Shown here piece after piece: positions 44,750 through 56,140 of a stretch of 64,000 nucleotides of DNA. This stretch comes from Plenodomus lindquistii. Its lineage: Eukaryota; Ascomycota; Dothideomycetes; Pleosporales; Leptosphaeriaceae. The position numbers were made by a program, and so were the translations under genes. The stretch is from contig JANUWI010000009.1 of assembly GCA_025504975.1 (NCBI GenBank), forward strand, positions 744,001 to 808,000. Reading direction: 5' to 3'. A model generated the notes under the pieces. It saw nothing but the letters and a program-made list of their open reading frames with translations, was not told where the DNA came from and did not search any database. The number at the start of each line of letters is the position of its first letter. The stretch's first letter is position 1.

Positions 44750-47626
44750 ATGAATCCAGTGCCTCCATTGATGATCACGCCCGTGCTTAGGGCCGCATCT
44801 GAGCTTCGGATCGAGGAGTTCGAGCGTACCAAAGCGTCCTTTAAACAGCGCTACTTTCTTGACGAAAATTTCAAAGACAGAGCAGGATCCGTTGAGAAAA
44901 TCTCACGGCTCCTCGAAGAAATCGAGCTGGGTGATCCGGACGTACAGAACGACGGCCTAGATCTCGACACAGAAAATATCCATCGGTTCATCGACCTGGC
45001 TCGTGATGACACGTCAATATCTGAGGAGCAGCTTCTTCGCATCAGGGCTCAACTACAGGGCAGTCTCGATAAACGCCTTAACCGTATGGAAGTCGCCTCC
45101 CTACATATTGGTCTGATGAGAGAATCAATGGGGGTGGACCGTACCGTCAATGATTCAAGTCCAGGAATGCCCCAGCGATCTAGCTGTGACGGGTTCGAAG
45201 TAGTGGACAGCGAGCTAGAACAGGCGATTGATATGTTCGAAACGATGGCCTTTACAGATAGATCGGTTGACACGACTTCGATCGACGATTATCTTTCGAC
45301 TTTGTTCGACAGCTCGACCGATCGCCCAGCTCTCGACGATATTCGCAAGGAGATGAACTCATTCGGGACGGAACTTATGGCCGACGGCCTGGAAGTGGAC
45401 CAAGACAGCCTGATATGGACCATAATCGACCTACTCAAAAACGAACTGGTCAATCCAAACCTGAAGATGAAACTTGAGGACTTTATGCAATCGCCCATTG
45501 CCCTCCAAGAATTGGTGGCCACGCTCAACACGAGAAAGTTTCGTGATTGGGACTACAAGAACTCCCATCTCGGACTGGCATTAGCTGCACGTCGCAACAG
45601 CAACGGACAGTACTGTATTGTTGTCGAAGAAGATCTTATGGACATGCTCTTCTTGCATTGCACTGCTATGAGTTGGGCATTCACCCTCAAAGAAGGCTTG
45701 AAGAAGCTCATCAACCGCTCGAGTCATCTGGCCAGAAGCCCAATCACTCCACAGGAGATTTGCAAGCGGGAGTACTATTTAAACCATCAACAGAAACAGA
45801 AGTCGAAATGGAGACACAAGGTTTGCAATATCTGCGAGCCTCTCATGGCTCCGCCGCCGCCTCCACCAATGCCACAGCCTCCTCCTCCTCCTCCTCCTCC
45901 TCCTCCAATGTCGCCACCTCTACCTCCTGACATGTGCAATGCTCCAGTTCTCATGTTTCCACCTTCCGTTCCCATTCTACGTCAGCCGCCGTTCAGCAGT
46001 CGAATCTTGGACGAAGTAAGAAACGAGGCCTATAAGAAGAAATTCTACCTGTCGCAACTCCCATCCCTAGATGAAACCATTCCAAGGGTACCCAACCCAC
46101 AGAGCGTCCAGAGCGAGATCATCAAAGTCCTAGCTGCCGAAGCTAGATTACGTCGCTCCCTGGACGGCGAAGTCCACTCGTTTACTGCGCGAATCTCGCA
46201 CGCAGTCTCCTCGCTTCCGCATGGGACTATCTTGACGGTCTTGAAATTCCTGGGCATGCCGGCAGGCTTTCTCTCGTTCTTCAGCCGTGTGCTCGCAGTG
46301 CCCCTGAAGATGTCGTCGCTATCTACGGGACAGTTGCGTGGCATTGAGAAGCGCGTCAACGGTGTCACGCATGGCCATAGACTCGAGATGTTGTTCCGTG
46401 AAGCAGTGCTGTCATTCCTCGACCTCAGCATCCATAGGAAGACTGGTACCTATCTCTACCGGACAGCTGACCAAATCAACTTTGTCGGTACTGCACAACA
46501 GCAACGCATAGCTCACGAGGAAATCGACCGATTCGCCCACGTAATGGGCCTCTGTCTCAACAGCACCCAAGACTTCTCCAAACTATCCATCGGCTTCCTA
46601 GACATGTGCGACGATACCGGCGCTTTCCACATACACAAACCCAGGGTAATCAGCTACGCCCACAATACCAAAAAGAAGTTGGAAACCTGCCCTACAGTCC
46701 TGGACTGGATCCGTACATGGAACGATTCCCTCGGAACATATCCCGCGCACCTCTTCGGTCCCTTGACAGACAGCTTGGGAGAACCGCATCTTGTCGCCGT
46801 CAAATCAGCATACCGTTACATATACTCCATCATCTTCGGCACCGGCAACTTGACCTCACACATCAAGACCATGCTCCTCGCGCACACCATCGACGCATCT
46901 AGGATCCTCCCAGCCCTCGATGCAATCATATACCTACCCCAAGCCTACGGCGGTCTCGGCGTCAAAAACCCCTTCATCACACTGCATCTCGCAGACCAGC
47001 TCACTGCCACCCCAAACGCCACTCTACAACAATATCTCGCCGACGAAGGAACATACTACGCATACGCCTTGACTCGTTTCTCCGCGCTACGTCCTGAATC
47101 CCGGCAATCAAAACTCGACGACATGTTTGCTTCGCACGAAGACTGCAAGACCGCGACATTTGGCGCAGAGTGTGATTTCGCAGTCTTCCCGACAAAAGGG
47201 GAGTTGACTGCACATCGCGAACGGGGCTTTTTTCCAGCCTTTCCGGTCTATCCTGATCGTCTTTTTTATCCGGATTGCTCCTTCAGTCATGCTGATCCAC
47301 TGCCGCCTTCGACACCGTCGCTTGTTGCCGTGTATCGCAGTCTTCTCAACGAACCGGTGCATCATATTGACCCGGGTGCCAAAGTCAGCGGCAACGTGCC
47401 GCTCTACGTAAGAAGGGGCAAGAAAGAGGCGTGGCGTATGATGGGCGGAGAGGAGAGATGGGTGTTGCAAATGTATGGTGAGCAGTGTTTCGAGACGTTT
47501 GGATCGCTGGATGTTTGGTGCAAGGGTGGGGTGCCGACGGAGGTTTATGAGATGATGAGGGGATGTGGGTGGTATGGGGGTCATGATGAGGATGATGCGG
47601 CGTCGGATGTGAGTGGGAGTGTGTAG
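44750..47626 (+). CDS. rvt: Reverse-transcriptase-related cellular protein (rvt family), catalytic motifs degenerate
   Basis: One uninterrupted exon of 958 residues, ATG at 44750. I place it in the fungal rvt family (single-copy RT-related cellular genes) by overall layout: a helical N-terminus of about 340 residues, the palm with SLPHGTILTVLKFLGMP (from 488), HRLEMLFREAVLSFLDL, YLYRTADQINFVG and FAHVMGLCLN, then TVLDWIRTWNDSLG, YGGLGVKNPFITL (from 733) and the C-terminal ERWVLQMYGEQCFETFG block. A proline run of about 30 residues (366-395) sits before the palm after a CNICEP motif. Motif C should read a paired-Asp box; here it is A-D574-Q575. The motif A position before SLPH (about 479-484) has no Asp. 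Active rvt proteins polymerise nucleotides; this copy looks catalytically impaired or altered. It lacks introns while most neighbours have them, as is usual for rvt. The family call is from memory. Confidence 0.72.
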   Translation: MNPVPPLMITPVLRAASELRIEEFERTKASFKQRYFLDENFKDRAGSVEKISRLLEEIELGDPDVQNDGLDLDTENIHRFIDLARDDTSISEEQLLRIRAQLQGSLDKRLNRMEVASLHIGLMRESMGVDRTVNDSSPGMPQRSSCDGFEVVDSELEQAIDMFETMAFTDRSVDTTSIDDYLSTLFDSSTDRPALDDIRKEMNSFGTELMADGLEVDQDSLIWTIIDLLKNELVNPNLKMKLEDFMQSPIALQELVATLNTRKFRDWDYKNSHLGLALAARRNSNGQYCIVVEEDLMDMLFLHCTAMSWAFTLKEGLKKLINRSSHLARSPITPQEICKREYYLNHQQKQKSKWRHKVCNICEPLMAPPPPPPMPQPPPPPPPPPPMSPPLPPDMCNAPVLMFPPSVPILRQPPFSSRILDEVRNEAYKKKFYLSQLPSLDETIPRVPNPQSVQSEIIKVLAAEARLRRSLDGEVHSFTARISHAVSSLPHGTILTVLKFLGMPAGFLSFFSRVLAVPLKMSSLSTGQLRGIEKRVNGVTHGHRLEMLFREAVLSFLDLSIHRKTGTYLYRTADQINFVGTAQQQRIAHEEIDRFAHVMGLCLNSTQDFSKLSIGFLDMCDDTGAFHIHKPRVISYAHNTKKKLETCPTVLDWIRTWNDSLGTYPAHLFGPLTDSLGEPHLVAVKSAYRYIYSIIFGTGNLTSHIKTMLLAHTIDASRILPALDAIIYLPQAYGGLGVKNPFITLHLADQLTATPNATLQQYLADEGTYYAYALTRFSALRPESRQSKLDDMFASHEDCKTATFGAECDFAVFPTKGELTAHRERGFFPAFPVYPDRLFYPDCSFSHADPLPPSTPSLVAVYRSLLNEPVHHIDPGAKVSGNVPLYVRRGKKEAWRMMGGEERWVLQMYGEQCFETFGSLDVWCKGGVPTEVYEMMRGCGWYGGHDEDDAASDVSGSV

Positions 47627-48171
47627 ATTTCTCTCAACCTTCAACCTAACGGCCTTTGTTTTCACGATGATAGTCACACACCTGATTGAGAATTTTGATA
47701 CTTTCATCAATAGCATTGCAGTGGACACAGGAGATGAATGTTAATGAAGTTTGATTCGAGTCAAGGTTGCATTTCTAGTTCTCGTCTCCCCAAGCCATCG
47801 AACCCCCCAAACCTATGCCAAACTCCTCAATCTCCCACCATATCCCGGCGAGACCAACTCGAACCGTCAGAGACAGTGAGTCAAAGTCTCAAACCGGGAT
47901 CTAGTGAACAGCAAAGAGAGCCGAATAAGGGCTGAAGAAGATGAATAACACACGAAGACAAGACCGAAAAACCCAGCCTATACAATCTGGAAAGAAGATA
48001 GTGAAAGGACAAAGAAGGCATAAGAACCTCCAAACACCCAGCCGTACCCAAGAAGAAAGACTCCCTAGCAATGCACCATCCCATATTCAAGCCCCCAAAA
48101 CGCCATGCCCTATTCCAACAATTTCGTCGTTCAAACATGCCCAAGCCTCTCAACGGATAATCCAAAATCCT
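47627..48171. other. Intergenic between convergent genes
   Basis: 3' flanks of the rvt-like and spindle-pole-body genes. No feature supported. Confidence 0.5.
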
Positions 48172-51100
48172 TCAACGAACACTCCTCCATCCCTGCAACG
48201 CACTAAAACTAACATCGCCCTCTCCATCGTCCTCAAATCCCTCCCATGGCAACTCCTGAGTGTCGCCCTCCTCCTCATGCTCATGCTTCTCCTGTTGTGC
48301 TTCACGTCCAACTTCCATACTCTCATCTTCACTCTCATCCACAAAGCTGCGAATCGTGACCTTCTTCTTCTCCTTGGCGGGACCCGCTGCATCCTCCATG
48401 CGAATCTCCCGAGTCAGCTCCTCAACATCTGCCTCGGTAATGTCCTCATTCTGCTGTCCCTCAAGCACATCGTAGAGATGATAGATCTGCATTTCCTTGA
48501 CAGAGATACGGCTCAGCAGGTCCTGGCACGATGCGGTATATTCGAGACGCTTGCGATTACCCAAGCTGGGGTCGTGGCATTCGAGCATGGCGCGGGAGAC
48601 GGCCAGCTCAGCGTGAAGGTGGGCGCGCTCGTCGTGGAGTTCCTTGACAACGAGGGCGAGGGCTTCTTTGGGAGAGCGGCTGGGACGGAGAGTGGCATCA
48701 ACATCGTCGGCTGTGCGGACGGAGACTGGGATGAGCTTGGGAACACGGAAGTCTGCGTTTGATGTGGAGAGGCCCTCACGGCGGCAGACGGTACAGTTGA
48801 CGTTGTCGTGGTCTTTGGGAATATGCCTATGAGCCAGGTTGAGGGTAGTAGTCGCCTGCTTCAAGGTGCCGAGCTTGATGTCGGGCACAATGAAAGCAGA
48901 AGTCATCTCGTTGGGAGCACTGCGGCGTCTACGGCTGGTGTTGCTGAGCATGGAAGCGTCAATGGCAGACTGCTTGGTCTGGGTGGCTTCATTGTCGGCG
49001 TCCAGGTTCGAAAGCTTTCCAGTGACGTCCTCTTCAAACTGTGTTCGTTGCGTATGTTCCTTGAGAGAAGACTTGCGGACGAGCGATGGACGGCGTTCGC
49101 TCTTAGCAGAGGCAATTGATCGACCGGTATCCTCACGAATCTGACGCTGGGATCGCACAGTATCCTCGCGTCCACCCTGCTCCGCTTGCTCTGCAGCTTG
49201 ACGTGCCGCAGCACGTTCCTCTTCCAACTTACGTCGCAACTGAGCAATGTCATTGCTATTGATGAAGCTAAGTTCAGTCAGGTCCAAGTCGGCGGGCGGC
49301 TGAATGGTAGTAGCAGGCCTGGAGGACAAGATGCTTCGTGATGTGAGCATGGTGCGAGGCGCAAGCGAAAGGTCGGTAGTCGATTCGACCTCGCTCTCCA
49401 CGGTGGCGTTCTTATCAACGGTGATGGGTGCCGATACGCTTCGCTTGTTTGAGAACCTCGAAAACCCGGTGTAGGACTTGCGTGGGCTCTCCTCGGCACG
49501 GCTCGACTGGACTGCTGCGCTGACAGCCCTGCTGTTGCGGACTTCTTGCTGAACCTGGTTTCTGATGCGAGTGCGCGTGTCGTCGCGGCGGAGGCTAGGC
49601 TTGCGCTGAAGAGATTCCCGGGTCTGATTCTCCTTGCCCTTGGACTTGGAAGTGTAGCCTTCAGTCTGCTGGTCATTGTCCTGACGCATTGCCAAAACCT
49701 CGCGCGTCATATCGAGGGTCCTACGCGCAGCGTCCTCTCGGCGCTGTATCTTGCGTTGCAAGTCACGCTCCTTTTCCGTCCATTGCTCAATTTCCTCCTC
49801 GTGCTCTTGTGCCAATCGTGCTAGCTCATTGCGGAGGTTCTCGTTGTCAATGCGAATGGCATCGTTGGTCTCTCCTTGAGTCAGATCCTCGAATTGACGA
49901 ATAGTCTCATCTCGCCGATCAACCTTCTTCTTCAACTCCGACTCCTTGCGAGACCATCGCTGGACCTCCTCTTCACGCTTGGTCTTCATGTTGGCAAGCT
50001 GTGCCTTGAGCGATTCATGATCGGCCTTGAGTCGCGCGAATTCAGCCTGTTCTTGACGCGCCTTGCGAAGCTCGATATCCTTGCGGGAGAGCTGTTGAGT
50101 GTTGTCGTCGTGTTGGGCGCGTACACGAGCAAGCTCAGCCTGCAGGTTCGCATTCTCTCGCTCCGTTGCATTCGCAGTCTGGTCGAATTGACGTCGAAGC
50201 TGAACAGTTTCTTCACGGTGCTGAGAGAGATCCTGCTCAAATTGATCGCGAAGTTGCTCATTCTCAGCTCGAAGAGAGTCAATCTCCTGGCGTAGCTCAT
50301 CATTTTCAGCGACCAAGGCAGTCTTCTCGTGCTTCAATTCCTCGCAGGTCTGGAAAGCTACACCAAGCTGAGTAGCCATATTGTCCCGCTCAGAGCTGAG
50401 ACGCTTCTTCTCGATTTCAAGGACAGCAGTTTTGCGATCGGCGCGGTCGAGCTTCGTTCGGAGGGTTTGCACCGAGGCCTCAAGTCCTAAAAGGCGTTAG
50501 TAGATCATTTACAAGTATGGGAGAGTCCAACTTACGCGTCTTCTCCACCTTCCAGCCGCTCTTTCCTGCACTGTCGGAATCTTGTGCGCTGTCACTTCGT
50601 CGCAGCTTGTCTTGTGCTTGTGACATAGCCTTCAGCTCAATCAACTCAAGCTCCTGCTCTTCAATCCGCTTCTCGTGCTCTGCGCGCTCGCTCTCCATTT
50701 GAGCAACCTTTTCTTGTAGCTGCTGGAGACCTGCAAAAATGGCCTTCTCTTCAGAGGGAATCGGGATGCCTTCTACAGGAATATGTTGCGGCCTACGACC
50801 ACCATTGGGTGGAGCAGAGAAACGCGATCGGGCTGGCGCGGTCTTTGAGAACACCGGCGTGCCATCGTCGAAGACACCGGAGACCAGCTCGGTGAGGTTA
50901 GGTATGTCGGGTAGAATGAAAGACTGACCAGTCGCGTTATGTGCGGTACCTGGGCGTGAACGGGCCGTGGTGTTGGCACGCGGAGAGTTCTCTACCATAC
51001 CGTCCAACTGTAGAGAAGTGTGTCGGCTGCGATTCCCCCAACGCGTGTTCTTGGTGGAGTCAACAGTCAGAGTGGGGGGGCGCTGGTCCATGAAGGACGA

Positions 51101-51757
51101 CTCGTCCTCAGACACCTTCGCATGTAGCGCTGCAAGTGAAGTGCGCTTGCGCTCATGGTTTGTGGTGAGAGCTGGTGAGTTGCGCTTGCTTGCGGGGCGA
51201 GGTGACGCGGTGTCGTAGTCGTTACGCGAGGCGCGTCGAAGTTGGGCGTCGCGTCGCAGGCTACCGGTTTCAGGCGCGTATGACTTGCGCGATCGGTTGG
51301 TAGGTGGTGTCATGTCGTAGAGGCTGTTGAACTGAGAGCTTTTGTTGGGTGTGCCGCGGCTATTGCGGTCGACGCCGCGCGCCTGTTCGATAGACATGAC
51401 CTCTTCGTCGGAGATGCTGTGGTCGAAGTCACCAAATTCTTTGTTGACCATCGAGGTGTCGGGCCCTGGCTGCTCGGAGCGCTGCAGTTGCCAAGAGTTC
51501 ATCTTCTTAGCCGTGGATCGGATGCGAGGGAACTGTGGCAGCGTGTTGGTCTCGTCTTCAAGCCTGTGCTGTGTTGACATGAGAATGTCGGGGTCGTCGA
51601 AGAAATTGGACGTGCTGCCGAAAGAGTTTCTGGTGGGATCGGTGTCGCTTCGTGGCAGCGAGGGCGATGTGACGTTCCGGGGGCTGTGGCTAAGGCTACG
51701 GGAAAGTTCGCGGATGGCGCGCGCTTTTGCTTCGCTCATGGGAGGCGAGGACTGCAT
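48172..51757 (-). CDS. Spindle pole body protein with Cep57-type microtubule-binding domain (Ppc89-like)
   Basis: Exons 51757-50536 and 50486-48172 (49-nt intron with CTAAC branch) give 1178 residues. The first 380 residues are Ser/Arg-rich and disordered with many possible CDK sites (SPRN, TPPT, SPRP). Coiled coil of roughly 270 residues begins at the exon junction (LEIEKKRLSSERDNM, ENDELRQEIDSLRAENEQL). A basic linker follows, then the Cep57 C-terminal domain: NVNCTVCRREG, SRSPKEALALVVKELHDE, HLHAELAVSRAMLECHDPSLG, QIYHLYDVLEGQQ. Fungal members such as fission-yeast Ppc89 anchor the septation and spindle machinery at the SPB core. The end is highly acidic. The start was moved to the ATG at 51757 because the frame upstream has no ATG. 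Confidence 0.82.
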
Positions 51758-52269
51758 TGGGCAGCTGTGATGCTGCAACGGCAGCGGTGTTGATAGTCGC
51801 GTTGGTCGTGACGCGCATCAACAATGGAAATCGAGGGTAGAAGATGTGTTCCTTAGCATGTCCGATAGCACTGTTAGTACAAGCCAAAAATGCTTCCAAG
51901 TGGTGTGCAATCGAGTCGCGGGGTGGGCGTTGGGTGGAAAGCGCGGTGCAGACTCAAGGTTGTGGGCGGGTTGTTGTTTACGTGCAATAACAACGCTAGC
52001 CCGCATGCATGATAGCGCGTGGATGCACCTACCACCACGAACTCGTCACCAGCCCCTCAACCCCTCTGACAAGCAAACGCGTTGGCTCACAGTTGATTGT
52101 CGAGTAAGAAGGCATTCTCTTATACTTCTCTGCACCTAACAGCTACATGAGAACAGTTCTTGCGCCTTGCAATCTTCAAGCAGGAATTCCGCAATGCAAT
52201 TTCAACATCTATTAACATGCATACCAACATCCTTCGTCTCCCATTAACCCTTTTCTCCCATTCACTCCA
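51758..52269. other. Intergenic
   Basis: Promoter of the SPB gene and 3' flank of IKS1, both on the minus strand. Nothing further seen. Confidence 0.5.
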
Positions 52270-54436
52270 TCAAAACCCCTGCCACACCCTCCTAACACAC
52301 AGCCCATCTGTCCGTATCAGCACCCCCAGCACCAAACCGTGCACAACAAGCAACCCCAAACTCCCCGCTAACCCATCAACACCTACATACCTCCCTCTAA
52401 CATTGACCCCCGCCCCGATACCCAAGAAATCCAGGCTCGCAACGAGCAGCAAAGGATATACGACCCTAGCCTCCGCCGCAAACGGCTGACATGGACTGAG
52501 AAGACTGACTGCTTTTGCTACGAAAAGGATGATCTTGATGATATTCAGCGTGCCGGGATGTCTCAACGCTCTGTACACTCTTGCGCTGAAGTTCGCAGGT
52601 GGAGGAGGGAGCATCAACCGCTGTGGACTGACTGCTCTTGTTGGACTGGACGCTGGAGGTGGCAAGTCTAGTTTGCGCGGTCTGAGAACAACAGCGCCAC
52701 CGTCGTCAGAGGACTGGCGATGCATAGGCTGGGCACGGGGTTCTGGTGGACTAGGTGAGCGATCCATGACGGTTGCGCTGAGATTGGAGCGACCTGGGCG
52801 TGTATAGTTGACCGACGACCTCTTCCGCGGACTCGGGTTGGGCGAAGGACTTGGAGTGTCTGCCATGCTTATGCGAGGACCAAATTCATCGAGGCCTGAT
52901 GAGGCATTGCTATAGGAGCTGAATTCATCGAAGACGAGTGGGGATTTGAGGACATGCAGAATCTCTTCTGTACCAGGGCGCTCGTCGGGTGTGAGTCCGA
53001 GTAGACGTTTGAGTGAACGGTAGAGCTTTTCAGGCAGATCGGAGCGGATGCGTTGTTCGTCGTCGATGCCTGCCCAGGTGGAGATCTCAGCACGGAGCTG
53101 TTCCAGGTCCTCGTTGTCTTCGTCAATGCCGTCTGCGTTTCTATAGGGGAGGCGCCCGAAACACATGAAGTAGACGATCATGCCCAGTGAAAAGATATCA
53201 GATTTGGTGGTGAAGTTACCAAATGCGCCGCCGGGCACTTCTTGCCGGAGGACTTCGGGCGCACAGTACGATATCGTGCCTGTTGCGCCGGTGGAATTCC
53301 TGGCTACGTTTGCAGACTGTACTTCGCCAAAGTCGCTGACGAGAACTTTGATCTTGTGACCGGTATTGTGCAGCAAGCAGTTGCTGGGCTTTAGATCTCT
53401 GTGGATGTAGCCATTCGCGTGGAGATGGTTGAGGCCAGACGTGATATCCTTGAAGAATGAGATAATCTCTTCAAAGTGCATCTTCCTCGGGCCATGCAAG
53501 TCTTCTGGGTCTTCCAGCTGCCCCTTCGACCTCCTTCTCAGACGCTCTTTGAGCTGTTCTGTAGTCATGTTGTTCCTCTTCGTCGAATCCAGAATGTACT
53601 GGTGTAGATCCCCAGCATTGCAGTATTGCTGCAGTATAAATGCGCAAGGAACGCTGGGCCCAAAGTTCGAAATCTGGAAGTCCTCGAGCCAGACATGTCG
53701 ATACGAAACGAGGTTCTGATGCGACAAATTTTGCAACAATTGCACTTCAATCAGTACTTTCTCCAGCCACTCGTGATCATCGCCCACGGGTACGCGCTTG
53801 CAGGCGAACTTCCCAAGCTGTACACCATCCAGCACGTGCTGTACGAGGAGCACCACGCCCTTTCCTCCTCTTCCCAGCTCCCGTTCCTCCACAAAGAACG
53901 TTTTGAAGTAATTGGGACTGAATGCCCTCGCAGATATGCCCTGACTCTTCTGGGGCGCAGGCGCACTACCCACAAACTCAGCACGCTCGGGCGAGTGGAA
54001 GTAGCCGCCCGAAGGCGCTGGCGCAAGCTGTTTGTGCGGCGACGACGGCCGTGAGCTTTGTTCAGAGCCGGGCTGGCTCATGCGCAGCATCTGGAAGTAC
54101 GCTGGGTTGACAAAGCCATTCTCAGCCGGTATGCCCGGTGTCGTATGTTCATGCTCGTCGCTCTCGTCGGCCGGATGTGGTGAGGGCTCGCGGTACGGTC
54201 GGCGACAATACGGACAGGCCGTGGACTCGACATCGGTAGCCCGCGAAGCATCGCGTAAGGAGAGTTGGCGTGAGCGTGGGTCGTAGACAACGACTGCTGA
54301 ACCGTGGCGCCTGTCATAAGTGTCAGCAAGTGCATGTGTGCGAATCAAGTATGCACTCTTACAATACAACCTCACGCGACTCGGCAGAGGCAAAAGGTAT
54401 CAGCGACATGCTTCTATGTCGTTCGCGATCGTCCAT
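52270..54436 (-). CDS. IKS1: Serine/threonine kinase Iks1
   Basis: Exons 54436-54363 and 54310-52270 (52-nt intron) give 704 residues. A short N-terminus with a CPYCRRPYRE motif precedes a complete kinase domain (about residues 165-470): Gly loop GRGGKGVV, lysine in FACKRVPVG, HRDLKPSN near 328, DFGE near 351, CAPEVL near 376. There is an insert of about 40 residues between the hinge and the catalytic loop (TKRNNMTTEQLKERLRRR). A Pro/Ser-rich linker leads to hydrophobic segments at the end (IIKIILFVAKAVSLL, VVYPLLLVASLDFLGIG, LLVVHGLVLGVLI), so the kinase is probably membrane-tethered, as in yeast Iks1. The yeast role is poorly defined (ion stress phenotypes). Confidence 0.88.
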
Positions 54437-55041
54437 CGGAATCCTCGAGTCCAAGTCTCACTCACGCACGCCAGATGCGCGCAAGATCAACCCACCTGCC
54501 AGCGCAGCGACCCACAGGCCCCCAATAAACTGCTGTATGTGAGGCGACTCTGTTCACCGACAAACATGCGCAGGCGCCTGTTTACACGGTGGTCTTCTCG
54601 TGCGGGGAAGACGCGGGAATGCGCGCGCGGTGTTTACAAAGGCAATGACGTCCTCAAGTAGATTCAGTCGGTGGCCCACAGGTGGCAGCAGCGGTGAATG
54701 CGACCTGCTTCGCCTTGTTGACCACGTTCTAGCATGGCCGTGTGTCGTGGGTTACGTGAGCCGTTGTCATGGCATGATCGTGTTGTTAGTAGCCGGGTTT
54801 GGTGGGGGATGCTTGCGAGCAACGGTGCCCTAAGGGTTTACTAGGCAAGGGACGTATGACACGAGCATGGGTGCTGCGGGTAATATGGTAGCGTTTCGTC
54901 ATTCGACTGTCCTACCCTAAGCGTCATGTCTGTACTATGCTATACGACTTGCTGTGTTTTGATCGAGTGCGCTCATGGTGGATGGAGCCTCATTGGTCTC
55001 TTGTCAACTCGAGCTTCTTCCCAATCTACACAATGTAGCAT
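54437..55041. other. Intergenic
   Basis: IKS1 promoter and 3' flank of the epimerase gene. No feature supported. Confidence 0.5.
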
Positions 55042-56140
55042 CTACAAATGACTCTTGACCAACATGCCACCCTCCCAAACCTCGCCCTTTTCCAGCTTCT
55101 GCCAGCCATCTACAGCGCCAATCTCAACGCAAACCATGTTCTTATAGCCGTCATCTGGCGAGAAGTCGCCCATCGCCTTGGCCTTCTCGATCCATGGGTT
55201 CCAGGTAACGGTATCCTTGACATTGTCGCGGATGACATCAAAGCGTGGCTTACCGTCCTCAGTGATGGAGGTGGTATCTTGCTTGATGGCCTTGTAGACG
55301 CGGTCGACCTCGCCGGTGAACTTGAGCTCATTGCTGCTCTGGGTGTGTGTGGAGGCGTCGAGCACCTTGTCGACGTATTCGGTGCCGGACAGGCCGGTGA
55401 CTGCGACCTTGGAGATGTCCTGTGCATACAAAGTTAGTCGCTCGTTTTGAGCATGATTTGGACACGACAATGACCTACCGAGATTCTGAAGTAGGTGTGC
55501 AGCAAGAACTGGAACTCGAAGCTCTCATCGCCCTCGTTCCTGACGGTGATGACAGTCTGCAGGCTCTCCTTGCTCAATGTGACACTGTAGACGAGGCCAA
55601 AGTCAAGAGGCCACGCTTTGCGTGAGTCCTCGCTCAGACCCTGGCGGTCAAGACCAAAGTCGAGCTTGACCGAGTCGGTATCCGCCGCATCCTCGACAGT
55701 CGACTTGCCCAAGAATTCCCAGCGTGTGCCGCGAGCGAAGCCGTGTTGGGGCAGAGAGGAGGTGGGGTGTCCAGACTTTGGTGGGGGTCCGAATACCTGG
55801 GAAGACGCTGTTAGCTACTCTAGTGTACTATTTATTCTAATGTGTGATGTGTGTGACCACGAATGTCACTTACAGGGAAGACGACTGGGATACCACCACG
55901 GACGGGCTTCTTGCCAGTCAAGTCGGCCTTCTCGCTCAACCACAGGTTCTCCGTCTTGCCTCCGTGGCTCTTCCAGCTTGTGACGGTAGCTCCAAATAGC
56001 AGGACCTCTACGCTCTCGCCGGAGGAAAGCGTAGCCACAACCTTTTGGCTGCCATCCTGTCCCACAATGTCGACCTGAGCTCCAGGGGCAGAGGCTTGGG
56101 GCGCATTGAGCGCAGAGGGACGATTGGCACGGTCAACCAT
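55042..56140 (-). CDS. Glucose-6-phosphate 1-epimerase (YMR099C family)
   Basis: Exons 56140-55874, 55796-55479 and 55419-55042 (introns 77 and 59 nt, all phase 0) give 320 residues, the usual family size. Signatures are LLFGATVTSWKSHG, LTGKKPVRGGIPVVFPVFG, the catalytic His in LPQHGFARGTRWEF, FLLHTYFRIS, and the catalytic Glu in MVCVEIGAV. The fold is the galactose-mutarotase beta-sandwich. It interconverts alpha and beta anomers of glucose 6-phosphate in the cytosol, linking glycolysis and the pentose phosphate route. There is no signal peptide, which separates it from secreted aldose 1-epimerases. Confidence 0.92.

Noticed and set aside
44750..47626. Interpretation of the RT-like gene as a retrotransposon
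   Set aside because: There is no endonuclease, RNase H, integrase, terminal repeat, poly-A tail or target-site duplication, and the layout fits a single-copy cellular rvt gene.
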